In this document: positions 36,410-43,924 of the stretch, piece after piece
How positions within the stretch are numbered: position 1 is the first letter of the stretch
Layout of the letters: every line of letters starts with the position of its first letter
DNA from: Actinomycetota bacterium
Lineage (GTDB): Bacteria; Actinomycetota; UBA4738; HRBIN12
Direction of reading: 5' to 3'
DNA length: 52,162 nucleotides
NCBI GenBank assembly: GCA_040881665.1
Contig: JBBECT010000004.1
Location: 65,620-117,781 of the forward strand
Notes under the pieces: model-generated
The model's database searches: none
What the model was told of the DNA's origin: nothing
Seen by the model: the letters and a program-made list of their open reading frames with translations, nothing else
Program-made: the position numbers and the translations under genes

Positions 36410-37939
36410 ATGGTGACCCAGCAGCACACGATCGGCGGCCGCTACGAACTCGGCGCGCTGATCGCTCGTGGTGCGGGCGTGGATGTCTACGAGGCCCGCG
36501 ACCTCCAGCTCGACCGCGATGTCGCCGTGCGGGTGCTCCATGCGGACGTCGCCGCCGACCCTACCCAGCAACAGCGGCTGCGGGCCGGCACGCGCCGGGC
36601 CGCTCGACTGCTCCACCCGAACGTCGTCACGACCTTCGACGGCGGTATCGCGGACGGGCAGACCTTCTTGATCACCGAACGCGTCCGCGGATCGAGCCTG
36701 GCCGAACTGCTCCACGGGTCACCGATGCCGCGCGACGAGCTGCTCCGGCTCGGACTCGATGTCCTCGCGGGGCTCGAAGCGGGTCACGACGGGGGCATCG
36801 TCCACGGGGATCTGGGACCCCACAGCGTGATGCGATCCACGGACGACGCGCGCTGGAAGATCTCGGGATTCGAGAGCGCCGGTGTTCCCGACTCGATGTC
36901 GACTCCGGCGGCGGGCACCTCCTTCCGGGCTCCGGAGCTCGAGGTGACCGGACCCACGAGACGGAGCGATCTGTACTCGGTCGGTGCGATCCTGTTCACC
37001 GCGGCGATCGGGCGCGGCGGAGGCGAACGGTCCGAAGGGGAGACAGCGAGCATCCGGCAGCTGCGTCCCGACATCGACCCTCACCTGGCCGACGTGATCG
37101 AACGGGCGATGGCGCCCGAACCCGAGGCGCGATTCGATACCGCGGGTCTCATGAGCGACGCCCTGCGCGCGAGCAAGCGGGCCCTGGCCCGGTCGGCTCC
37201 CGTGATCGACCTCGCCGCACCGGCGGTGCCCGCCACGCCGTTGGTCGATCTGACGTCGGCGACCCCGGTCGTGGACCTGACCCCACCGCGCCAGCCATAC
37301 GAACACGCGGACGATCGCGCGGCGGCGATCGGCGAGACGAACGAGAGATGGGAGATCGCCGACGAGCAACCGCACGATCCGTCGCAGGCTCCGGGGACAC
37401 GCCGACGTCGAGCGGTCGTCGTCGCCGCTGCAGGCTCGGTCGTCGCGGTCGCCCTCGCGTTCGGCGCCACCCGATTCGCCGACGACGACCCAACACAGGC
37501 CGCACCCGCGCGACAGCAGCCGGTCGTCCAGCTCGAACCTGCCGGTTCGGCCGACCCACTCGACCGGCTCGACGTGATCGTTCCCACGGACGAGCCGGCG
37601 AACGACCGGCCCGACACCGACAAGGATCGGCGGAAGGAACGGGGCGACCGCAAGGACGACCGGCGCCGCAACGATGAGGGCGATCGGAACGGAACCGACG
37701 GCGGCGGCCGGGGTGGGGCGGGGAACACCGCCGACGACGGCGGGACGGGCAGCACGACGGACGGGGGAGGCGGCACCTCCGGCGGAGGCGGCTCGTCCGG
37801 TGGCGGTGGCGACGGTGGCGATGGCGGCTCGACGACGCCCGGCGGCGATGATGGTGGCACGGCCCCCGGGGACGGCGGCGGTGCCCCCGACGGTGGCGGA
37901 AGCCCCGGGGACGGAACCGATCCGCCGCCGACCGGCTAG
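36410..37939 (+). CDS. Membrane pseudokinase (degenerate PknB-like Ser/Thr kinase) with Gly/Asp-rich outer tail
   Basis: 509 residues from ATG 36410. Residues about 12-255 follow the fold order of a PknB-like kinase but the catalytic residues are lost. The Gly-loop is ARGAGVDVY. The ATP-anchoring Lys of VAVK is R41 (VAVRVL). The alphaC Glu is missing (LRAGTRRAARLLHP). HRDLKPxN reads HGDLGPHS (132-139), so Asp134 remains but Lys and Asn are replaced. DFG reads SGF (152-154). The APE motif (174-176) is kept. Then come a Pro-rich linker, a membrane helix after four Arg (about 341-360), and a charged KDRRKERGDRKDD stretch followed by a long Gly/Asp/Ser/Thr low-complexity tail, predicted outside. 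It is unlikely to phosphorylate and is more likely a scaffold or signal-binding protein, as MviN-type pseudokinases are. No partner is evident nearby. Confidence 0.85.
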   Translation: MVTQQHTIGGRYELGALIARGAGVDVYEARDLQLDRDVAVRVLHADVAADPTQQQRLRAGTRRAARLLHPNVVTTFDGGIADGQTFLITERVRGSSLAELLHGSPMPRDELLRLGLDVLAGLEAGHDGGIVHGDLGPHSVMRSTDDARWKISGFESAGVPDSMSTPAAGTSFRAPELEVTGPTRRSDLYSVGAILFTAAIGRGGGERSEGETASIRQLRPDIDPHLADVIERAMAPEPEARFDTAGLMSDALRASKRALARSAPVIDLAAPAVPATPLVDLTSATPVVDLTPPRQPYEHADDRAAAIGETNERWEIADEQPHDPSQAPGTRRRRAVVVAAAGSVVAVALAFGATRFADDDPTQAAPARQQPVVQLEPAGSADPLDRLDVIVPTDEPANDRPDTDKDRRKERGDRKDDRRRNDEGDRNGTDGGGRGGAGNTADDGGTGSTTDGGGGTSGGGGSSGGGGDGGDGGSTTPGGDDGGTAPGDGGGAPDGGGSPGDGTDPPPTG

Positions 37940-39108
37940 CCGACCAAGGGGTCGACGCCGCGCTTGAAGAGCTGCGCGGCGATGATCGAGCGCTGGATCT
38001 CCGAGGTTCCCTCCCAGATGCGGTCGACGCGAACCTCCCGGTAGAACCGCTCCGCGACGTTCTCCCGCATGTATCCGCGCCCGCCGAAGATCTGTACCGC
38101 GCGGTCGGCCACACGGCCCGCCATCTCGCTCGCGTAGAGCTTCGCCATCGAGCAGTACGCGTGTTGCACCTTCACGTCGACGCCCTCGTCGATCGCCTGC
38201 GCGGTCCGGTAGGTCATGAGGCGGGCGGCCCAGAGCTCGGTGAGGGAGTCGGCGAGCATGAACTGCAGAGCCTGGAACTGTGCGATCGGCTGTCCGAACT
38301 GCTCACGCTCCTGTGCGAATGCGCTCGCCTCGGTGATGAGTCGATCCGCCGCGCCGCAGCAGCGGGCGGCGATCATCAACCGCTCGTAGCGGAACCATGC
38401 GTGGGTGAACGACATCCCGTCTCCCTCGGAGCCGACGAGGTTCGCGGCAGGGACCCGGACCTCTTCGAACGCAACGAGCGGATGGTGATCCGCGTACGTG
38501 TGGGAGTAGGCGGGGTTGCGGACGACCCGGATGCCCGGCGTATCGAGGTCGACGAAGAACAGGACGTGCTCGCCCGCGTGCGGTCCGTCCGTCAGCTTCG
38601 CCTGGAAGAAGCAGTAGTCGGCATGGTTGAAGCTCGTCACGTGCATCTTGACGCCGTTCAGCACGTACTCCTCGCCATCGCGGCGCGCCGTCGCGGCGAG
38701 CGCGTCGACGTCCGAGCCCGCTCCTTCCTCGGTGATCGCGTAGCACTCGTGCCGGTCCCCCACGATCGAGGGCTTGATCCACGTGTCGAGCTGATGGTCG
38801 GAGACGACTCCCGGCGCCCACCCCGGCGGCGTGTGCACGACCCACCCGAGCGCATTGGTCACACGGCCGATCTGCTCGGACACCAGCGCCTGCTGGAACA
38901 TCGTGAATCCGCCGCCACCGAGCTCGGTGGGCATGTTCATCGCGTAGAAGCCGAGTTCCTTCACGAGGCGGTCGTGTCGCTGCTTCACCTCTGCGGGAAG
39001 CTCGCCGGCGTTCAGCTCCGCCTCGACCTCGTGCGGGATCAGCTCTTCGTCGACGAACCCGCGGGCCGCGTCCTGGATCCGCCTGTCGTCGTCGCTCATC
39101 GGGTACAT
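37936..39108 (-). CDS. Acyl-CoA dehydrogenase family protein, paralogue 2
   Basis: 390 residues from ATG 39108, with GGGAG upstream; longer upstream frame sequence is antisense to the gene at 39217. ACAD fold with YAITEEGAGSDVDAL, YVLNGVKMHVTSFNHADYCFFQ, REQFGQPIAQFQALQFMLADSL and IFGGRGYMRENVAERFYREVRVDRIWEGTSEIQR; the catalytic base is E366. It is full length and homologous to the protein at 27204-28382. Its stop codon overlaps that of the convergent pseudokinase gene: the two TAGs share CTAG at 37936-37939. A perfect palindrome in its promoter resembles those near tetR. Confidence 0.92.
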   Translation of the reverse strand: MYPMSDDDRRIQDAARGFVDEELIPHEVEAELNAGELPAEVKQRHDRLVKELGFYAMNMPTELGGGGFTMFQQALVSEQIGRVTNALGWVVHTPPGWAPGVVSDHQLDTWIKPSIVGDRHECYAITEEGAGSDVDALAATARRDGEEYVLNGVKMHVTSFNHADYCFFQAKLTDGPHAGEHVLFFVDLDTPGIRVVRNPAYSHTYADHHPLVAFEEVRVPAANLVGSEGDGMSFTHAWFRYERLMIAARCCGAADRLITEASAFAQEREQFGQPIAQFQALQFMLADSLTELWAARLMTYRTAQAIDEGVDVKVQHAYCSMAKLYASEMAGRVADRAVQIFGGRGYMRENVAERFYREVRVDRIWEGTSEIQRSIIAAQLFKRGVDPLVG

Positions 39109-39143
39109 CGGTCGGCTCCCGTTCTGGTGGGCGTCCGTCGCCG

Positions 39144-39173
39144 AGCCTACCCTCGCCTTGAACGACGGTTCAA
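39144..39173 (-). promoter_or_regulatory. Promoter and candidate TetR operator of acyl-CoA dehydrogenase 2
   Basis: The palindrome TTGAACGACGGTTCAA (39158-39173) has perfect 6-bp arms around four bases. Read on the minus strand, its first hexamer TTGAAC can act as -35, and TAGGCT (39149-39144) lies 18 nt further as -10. Operator and -35 therefore coincide, as at 35531-35546. The start codon is at 39108. Confidence 0.5.
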
Positions 39174-39216
39174 CCCTCGTCTCAGCTGGTCCACCCCCGC
39201 CGGCCGGGGCGGTAGC

Positions 39217-40638
39217 ATGCGGCGCAGTCTCGATCCCGACCCAAGCACGGAGGGAGCCATCCGGAACCGCCCGCACCCGCGGCGCGTCACACGCGCAGGC
39301 GCCGGCCTGGTGCTGCTCGCGTGTGTAACGGCTTCGGTCGGAGCGTCCCTCGCGCTCGCGGGCGAGGTTGGGTCCAGCCGATCCGACGGGCCCGTCCCTG
39401 CGCGTGCCGAAGCGATCGCGCCGGGCGTCTCCCTGCTGAAGTACAGGGTCAGCGGTCCCAACCGGGTTCGGGTCCTTCGGATCGACCCGACGCGCGCATC
39501 CGTCGACGTTGGACTCGCGGGCAGCGTGTGGCCCGCGTATGCGACCACCTCCGAGATCGCCCGCGCCCATCGCGCCGTCGGTGCGATCAACGGCGACTTC
39601 GCCATCGACGGGCATCCCTTCCATCCCTACGCGGAAGACGGCGCGGTCGCGACGACCGGTCGCAAGACGGGGTTCGGCTTCAACGTGCGGCTGGACGGCA
39701 CCGACCCGGGCGCCGGCAAGTTCCCGTTCCGGATGTCCGCGACCGACGAGGCGGCCGGGGCCTCGCGGTCGGTGGAACGCTTGAATGACGGTCCGCCGCC
39801 GGCCGGGGCGCTCGGAGGATACACACGGACGGGCGGCAGCGTGGAACGACCGCCGACGAACACGTGCGCGGCGCGGCTCGTACCCGCGGCCGCCCCGGCG
39901 TGGGAACCGGGAGGCAACGGGGTGGTCCGCTCCTATTCGGTCGACGCGCGACGCTGCGCGAAGGACCGTCTCAAGCCGGGTACCGCGAAGCAGGTCGTCC
40001 TCGCCGCCCCGTCCTCGAGCGGGGGCTCGGCCGGCTGGGTCCGTGCCCTGGCGGTCGGCGGCGAGGTGACACTCTCCTGGCGCGTCCCGGATCGACCGTA
40101 CGTGACCGACCAACAGGGCGGATCCCCCTTGCTGCTCGATGACGGCGACATCGTGGCTCCTGCGACCTGCGGTTCGTACTTCTGCGGCAAGAACCCGCGC
40201 TCGGGGGTCGGGTACGCGCCCGACGGCACGGTGTTCTTCGTGACCGTCGACGGACGGCAGACGGGCTCGGTCGGCATGACCCTTCCGCGGTTCGCGGAGG
40301 TGTTCCTCGATCTCGGCGCGACCTGGGCGGTCAACATGGACGGCGGCGCATCGACCACGATGGTCGTCAAGGACGGCGCCGGCTACGACGTCGTGAACTC
40401 GCCTGCGACCTCGAACGGCGCCCAGCGGCTGATCGTCAGCGCCTATCTCGTGCACGCCGGCACCGACGGCGGCGAACCCCCGTCACTCGCGAACGGGCTC
40501 GCGGCACGGACCCTGTCCTCGCCGCCGGCCGACCCGATCGAAGCCGCATCCCACGCGGCGATCGCGGCCGCCGAGCGCTCCGCGCTGGGCGATCCGGGTT
40601 CGACCGGCGGCCTGCTGGAGGCCCGCCTGCGGGGCTGA
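39217..40638 (+). CDS. Exported phosphodiester glycosidase (NAGPA-domain) family protein, paralogue 2
   Basis: 473 residues from ATG 39217. The start is uncertain: a GGAGGG signal lies further in, before an ATC, and the frame is open far upstream only because it is antisense to the acyl-CoA dehydrogenase. Signal peptide: RRVTRAGAGLVLLACVTASVGASLALAG. The domain carries GAINGDFAIDGHPF, a Cys-containing region (CAARLVP, CGSYFCGKNPRSGVGYAPDG), VTVDGRQTGSVGM and NMDGGASTTMVVK, the family hallmark. It matches the protein at 3473-5002 throughout, including DPGSTGG near the C-terminus. It is probably secreted and acts on a sugar phosphodiester of the envelope; the substrate is unknown. Confidence 0.84.
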   Translation: MRRSLDPDPSTEGAIRNRPHPRRVTRAGAGLVLLACVTASVGASLALAGEVGSSRSDGPVPARAEAIAPGVSLLKYRVSGPNRVRVLRIDPTRASVDVGLAGSVWPAYATTSEIARAHRAVGAINGDFAIDGHPFHPYAEDGAVATTGRKTGFGFNVRLDGTDPGAGKFPFRMSATDEAAGASRSVERLNDGPPPAGALGGYTRTGGSVERPPTNTCAARLVPAAAPAWEPGGNGVVRSYSVDARRCAKDRLKPGTAKQVVLAAPSSSGGSAGWVRALAVGGEVTLSWRVPDRPYVTDQQGGSPLLLDDGDIVAPATCGSYFCGKNPRSGVGYAPDGTVFFVTVDGRQTGSVGMTLPRFAEVFLDLGATWAVNMDGGASTTMVVKDGAGYDVVNSPATSNGAQRLIVSAYLVHAGTDGGEPPSLANGLAARTLSSPPADPIEAASHAAIAAAERSALGDPGSTGGLLEARLRG

Positions 40639-40654
40639 ACGCGGCCCCAGAACC

Positions 40655-40674
40655 ACCCCCGGCCGACCCGGGGT
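40655..40674 (+). terminator. Weak candidate terminator hairpin
   Basis: ACCCCCGG, a CCGA loop and CCCGGGGT form an 8-bp stem with one C-C mismatch, 17 nt after the glycosidase stop. There is no T-run, so it is at best a weak or factor-assisted terminator. Confidence 0.3.
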
Positions 40675-40764
40675 CACGGCGATTCACCCGAACGTGCCTT
40701 CCCTTCCGGCCTCCGACCCGCTACAAGGGGGACGATCGAGAGAGGGCGACCCGCAGGAGGAGCC

Positions 40765-42063
40765 ATGTTCGGCCACCCGAAGGAACGACCGACCGCAGAC
40801 CAACTCAGCCGACGGGAGTTCCTCCGGCGCGCAGCCGCCGCGGGCATCGCCCTGCCGAGCGCCGCCGCGATCCTCGCCGCGTGCGGCAGCTCGGACGAGG
40901 GAGGCGGAGGCCCGGGCGGCGGGGACGGCGAGGGCACGGAGCCGTTCCCCCTGGCACGGAAGGACAACCCTGTCTCGCTCCCGCTCTACGACGACAACCC
41001 GGCGATCGCGGACGGCATGCAGCCCGAGTCCGGACCGCTGAAGATCTTCGGCTACAACGACTACATCTGGAAGAAGGTCCGCAACCGGTTCGAGGACCAG
41101 ACCGGAGCCGCGGTCGAGTACACCGTGTTCGACACCCCCGAGGAGATGGTCTCCAAACTGCGCAGCGGCGCCTCGGACTTCGATCTGATCGTGACCGTGA
41201 CGCTCGACAACGTCAGCAAGCTCGCCTACAGCAAGCTGGTCCAGCCGCTGAACCACACCTACCTGGGGAACGTCACCTCGAACGTGTGGCAGACGCTGCA
41301 GGATCCCTTCTACGACCAAGGGCTGCGCTACACCGTTCCGTACGTGATCTACTCCACGGGCATCGGATGGCGCAACGATCTCGTCGACGTCGACATCGCC
41401 GCGATGGACAACCCCTACGAGGTCCTGTGGGATACGAAGTACGCGGGGAAGACCCACGTGCAGAACAACAGCCGTGACCTCATCGCCCTCGCCCTGCTGA
41501 GGAACGGCATCGACGACGTGAACACGGCGAACACCTCCGACCTGGACGCCGCCAAGGCCGACCTGCTCGAAGGCGTGGAGTCGATGAACTGGAAGTTCGA
41601 CCACACCGACTACACGGAGCTGCCCGAGGGCAGCGCGTGGCTGCACCAGTCCTGGTCGGGCAACATGGCCTATGCGCAGTACTACATGCCGAAGGACGTC
41701 TCGATCGACACGATCTCCTACGTCTGGCCGCCGGATGCTCCGTCGGGAACGGCCGGGGTCGCGCAGAACGACGTGTTCATGATCCCGACGGGAGCGCAGA
41801 ACCCGGTGCTGGCGCACACCATGATCGACATGCTCTCGGACACCGAGATCGCGATCGAGAACTACAGTTACGAGGGGTTCCAGCCGACGATCGACGGCGT
41901 TACCCCCGAGCGGATCCTCGCCGACGGCCTCGTGCCCGAGAACCTCGAGTCGATCCTGCTCACCGAGGACGCCGCGATCAACGGCCTCCAGACCCTCGAG
42001 CTCGAACCGCAGGTCGATCAGCTCTACCAGCAGATCTACCAGGAGGTCTCGGGCGGCGCGTAG
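40765..42063 (+). CDS. Spermidine/putrescine-type ABC transporter substrate-binding lipoprotein (Tat)
   Basis: 432 residues from ATG 40765, 5 nt after CAGGAGGAG. The N-terminus has a twin-arginine motif SRREFLRR (15-22) and a lipobox LAAC with C40, then a Gly-rich linker, so it is a Tat-exported lipoprotein. The mature part matches PotD-like periplasmic binding proteins: LKIFGYNDYIWKKVRNRFEDQTGAAVEYTVFDTPEEMVSKLRSGASDFDLIV, YTVPYVIYSTGIGWRNDLV and WSGNMAYAQYY. The ligand is probably a polyamine or related amine. It heads a three-gene importer with two permeases. A TACAAG hexamer about 45 nt upstream may be the -10 element. Confidence 0.9.
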   Translation: MFGHPKERPTADQLSRREFLRRAAAAGIALPSAAAILAACGSSDEGGGGPGGGDGEGTEPFPLARKDNPVSLPLYDDNPAIADGMQPESGPLKIFGYNDYIWKKVRNRFEDQTGAAVEYTVFDTPEEMVSKLRSGASDFDLIVTVTLDNVSKLAYSKLVQPLNHTYLGNVTSNVWQTLQDPFYDQGLRYTVPYVIYSTGIGWRNDLVDVDIAAMDNPYEVLWDTKYAGKTHVQNNSRDLIALALLRNGIDDVNTANTSDLDAAKADLLEGVESMNWKFDHTDYTELPEGSAWLHQSWSGNMAYAQYYMPKDVSIDTISYVWPPDAPSGTAGVAQNDVFMIPTGAQNPVLAHTMIDMLSDTEIAIENYSYEGFQPTIDGVTPERILADGLVPENLESILLTEDAAINGLQTLELEPQVDQLYQQIYQEVSGGA

Positions 42064-42082
42064 CCGCGGGAGAACCGGAGCC

Positions 42083-42997
42083 GTGGCACGCGCCGACGAC
42101 TCGGGAGTCTGGTACCCGCGCTGGTTCTGGCCCGCGTTCGCCGCGCCCGCGGTGATCTGGGTGTCCGCGTTCTTCGTCGTGCCGTTCTACGTGATCGTGT
42201 CGGTCGCGTTCGGCGGCCTCGATCCGATCTTCCTGTCGCCCCTGCCCGAGTACAACCCCGTGCAGTGGGACACCGCGGCGTTCTCCGACGTCGTCGGTCA
42301 GCTGTTCACCGCGGGAAGCGTCACGCAGACGGCGTTCATCCGAACGTTCGTGTACGTGGCGGCGGCGACCGTCCTCTGCCTGCTGATCGGATATCCCGTC
42401 GCGTACTTCATCGCGCGACACGCGGGCCGGTTCAAGGCGTGGTTCCTCGTTGCCCTGCTCGCACCGTTCTGGATCAGCTACATGATGCGGATGCTCGCCT
42501 GGACGAACCTGCTGCAGAACGACGGCTACGTGAACCGCATCCTCGAGGCTCTCGGCGTGCTCAGCGAACCGCGGGCCTGGCTCGAGGGTAAACCGTCGAC
42601 GGTGATCCTCGGGCTCGTCTACGGCTACATCCCGTACATGATCCTGCCCCTGTACGCGGCCCTGGATCGGATCGACTCCTCGGCGCTCGAGGCCGCGCGC
42701 GATCTGGGAGCGGGACAGACCTCGACGTTCCTGCGCGTCACCGTTCCGCAGTCGATCCCCGCGATCGTCGCGGGTGTGGTGATCGTGACGCTGCCGATGT
42801 CGGGTGACTACTACACCCAGGACCTGCTCTCCGCCTCGCGGAACACGGCGATGCTCGGCAACGTGATCGACGGATCGATCCAGAGCTCTCTCGTGCAGAC
42901 CGGCGCCTCGCTCGTGTTGATCCTGCTCGTCGTGTTGCTCGTCCCGATGCTCTCCTACCTGCGGAGCACCTCCCGCGCATCGGCGGCGTCGCTGTGA
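42083..42997 (+). CDS. Spermidine/putrescine-type ABC transporter permease (PotB-like)
   Basis: 304 residues from GTG 42083, 19 nt after the binding-protein gene. Six hydrophobic segments are visible, starting with FAAPAVIWVSAFFVVPFYVIVSVAFGG. The conserved permease EAA loop is SSALEAARDLGAGQTSTFLRVTVPQSIPAIVAG. The sequence LLAPFWISYMMRMLAWTNLLQNDGYVN is typical of PotB. It forms the channel with the next gene, whose GTG overlaps its stop. Confidence 0.92.
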   Translation: MARADDSGVWYPRWFWPAFAAPAVIWVSAFFVVPFYVIVSVAFGGLDPIFLSPLPEYNPVQWDTAAFSDVVGQLFTAGSVTQTAFIRTFVYVAAATVLCLLIGYPVAYFIARHAGRFKAWFLVALLAPFWISYMMRMLAWTNLLQNDGYVNRILEALGVLSEPRAWLEGKPSTVILGLVYGYIPYMILPLYAALDRIDSSALEAARDLGAGQTSTFLRVTVPQSIPAIVAGVVIVTLPMSGDYYTQDLLSASRNTAMLGNVIDGSIQSSLVQTGASLVLILLVVLLVPMLSYLRSTSRASAASL

Positions 42998-43923
42998 GCG
43001 CGGTGGAGGGAACCGTCATCCCACGCCCGAACCGGCCTGCCGGCCGAGGGCCGATCGCCCGGCTGTGGGGCTGGGCGAAGAACCCGTGGGCCCGGGCCCG
43101 GTTCCTGTGGGTGGTCGCCCTCGGCTACGTGGCGTGGACGCTCCTGCCCGTCGCGATCGCCGTGATCTTCTCGTTCAACGATGGGCGATCCCTGAGCGCC
43201 TGGCAGGGATTCTCGACGCGCTGGTACGTGGGGGACGTGAACTCGGTGTGGCAGAACACCGAGCTCCGCTCCGCGCTCGCGCACACGTTCCTGCTGTCGG
43301 GACTCGTGATGGCGATCTCGGTCCCGATCGGCACGGCCTTCGCGATCGCCCTCAGCCGCTGGCGCGGCCGTCCGGCGAAGGCCGCGAACTTCTTCGTGCT
43401 GTTCGCCTTCGTGACGCCGGAGCTCGCCCTGGCGATCGCGCTGTTCCTGTTCTTCACGAACCTGTTCGACGCGGTCGGCCTCGGGACGGGGGCGCAGGTG
43501 CTGGGACTGTCGGTCTTCGAGCTGGCTTATCCCGTCATCATCGTGCGGGCGAGGCTACTCTCGCTCGGCCGTCAGTACGAGGAGGCGGCGATGGACCTGG
43601 GAGCATCCGCCGTACGCGCGCTCGTCCGCGTGACGCTGCCCCTCCTCGCGCCGGCGATCCTCGCGAGCTTCGCGATCGTGTTCGCTTCGACCGTCGACAA
43701 CTTCATCATCACGCGGCAGCTCTCGATCGACGCGTCGACCCAGACGATCGCGATCAAGATCTACTCGTCGGCGCGGACCGGACCGCTCCCGTCGTTGAAC
43801 GCGCTCGCGAGCATCACCCTCGTTTCGTCGACGATCGCGATCGCGCTGGCGGCCGGCTTCTACCGCCGGCTGTCCCGGGGCTCTCGGGACTCGCGACCCG
43901 TGGTGCTGCCTCCCGGCGTGTAG
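42994..43923 (+). CDS. Spermidine/putrescine-type ABC transporter permease (PotC-like)
   Basis: 309 residues; GTG 42994 overlaps the previous stop as GTGA. An N-terminal basic segment precedes six membrane helices (FLWVVALGYVAWTLLPVAIAVIFSFN first). The EAA loop is YEEAAMDLGASAVRALVRVTLPLLAPAILASFAIVFASTVDNFIIT, the PotC pattern. The gene ends 1 nt before the convergent cysteine-synthase-like stop. No ABC ATPase (PotA) is found here, so the transporter needs an ATPase encoded elsewhere. Confidence 0.92.
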   Translation: MSAVEGTVIPRPNRPAGRGPIARLWGWAKNPWARARFLWVVALGYVAWTLLPVAIAVIFSFNDGRSLSAWQGFSTRWYVGDVNSVWQNTELRSALAHTFLLSGLVMAISVPIGTAFAIALSRWRGRPAKAANFFVLFAFVTPELALAIALFLFFTNLFDAVGLGTGAQVLGLSVFELAYPVIIVRARLLSLGRQYEEAAMDLGASAVRALVRVTLPLLAPAILASFAIVFASTVDNFIITRQLSIDASTQTIAIKIYSSARTGPLPSLNALASITLVSSTIAIALAAGFYRRLSRGSRDSRPVVLPPGV

Positions 43924-43924
43924 C

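Noticed and set aside
36410-37939. Active PknB-type Ser/Thr kinase
   Set aside because: Catalytic Lys, alphaC Glu, Asn of the catalytic loop and Asp of DFG are all replaced.
38161-39216. N-terminal extension of the second phosphodiester glycosidase
   Set aside because: It is antisense to the acyl-CoA dehydrogenase at 37936-39108 and has no homology or signal.
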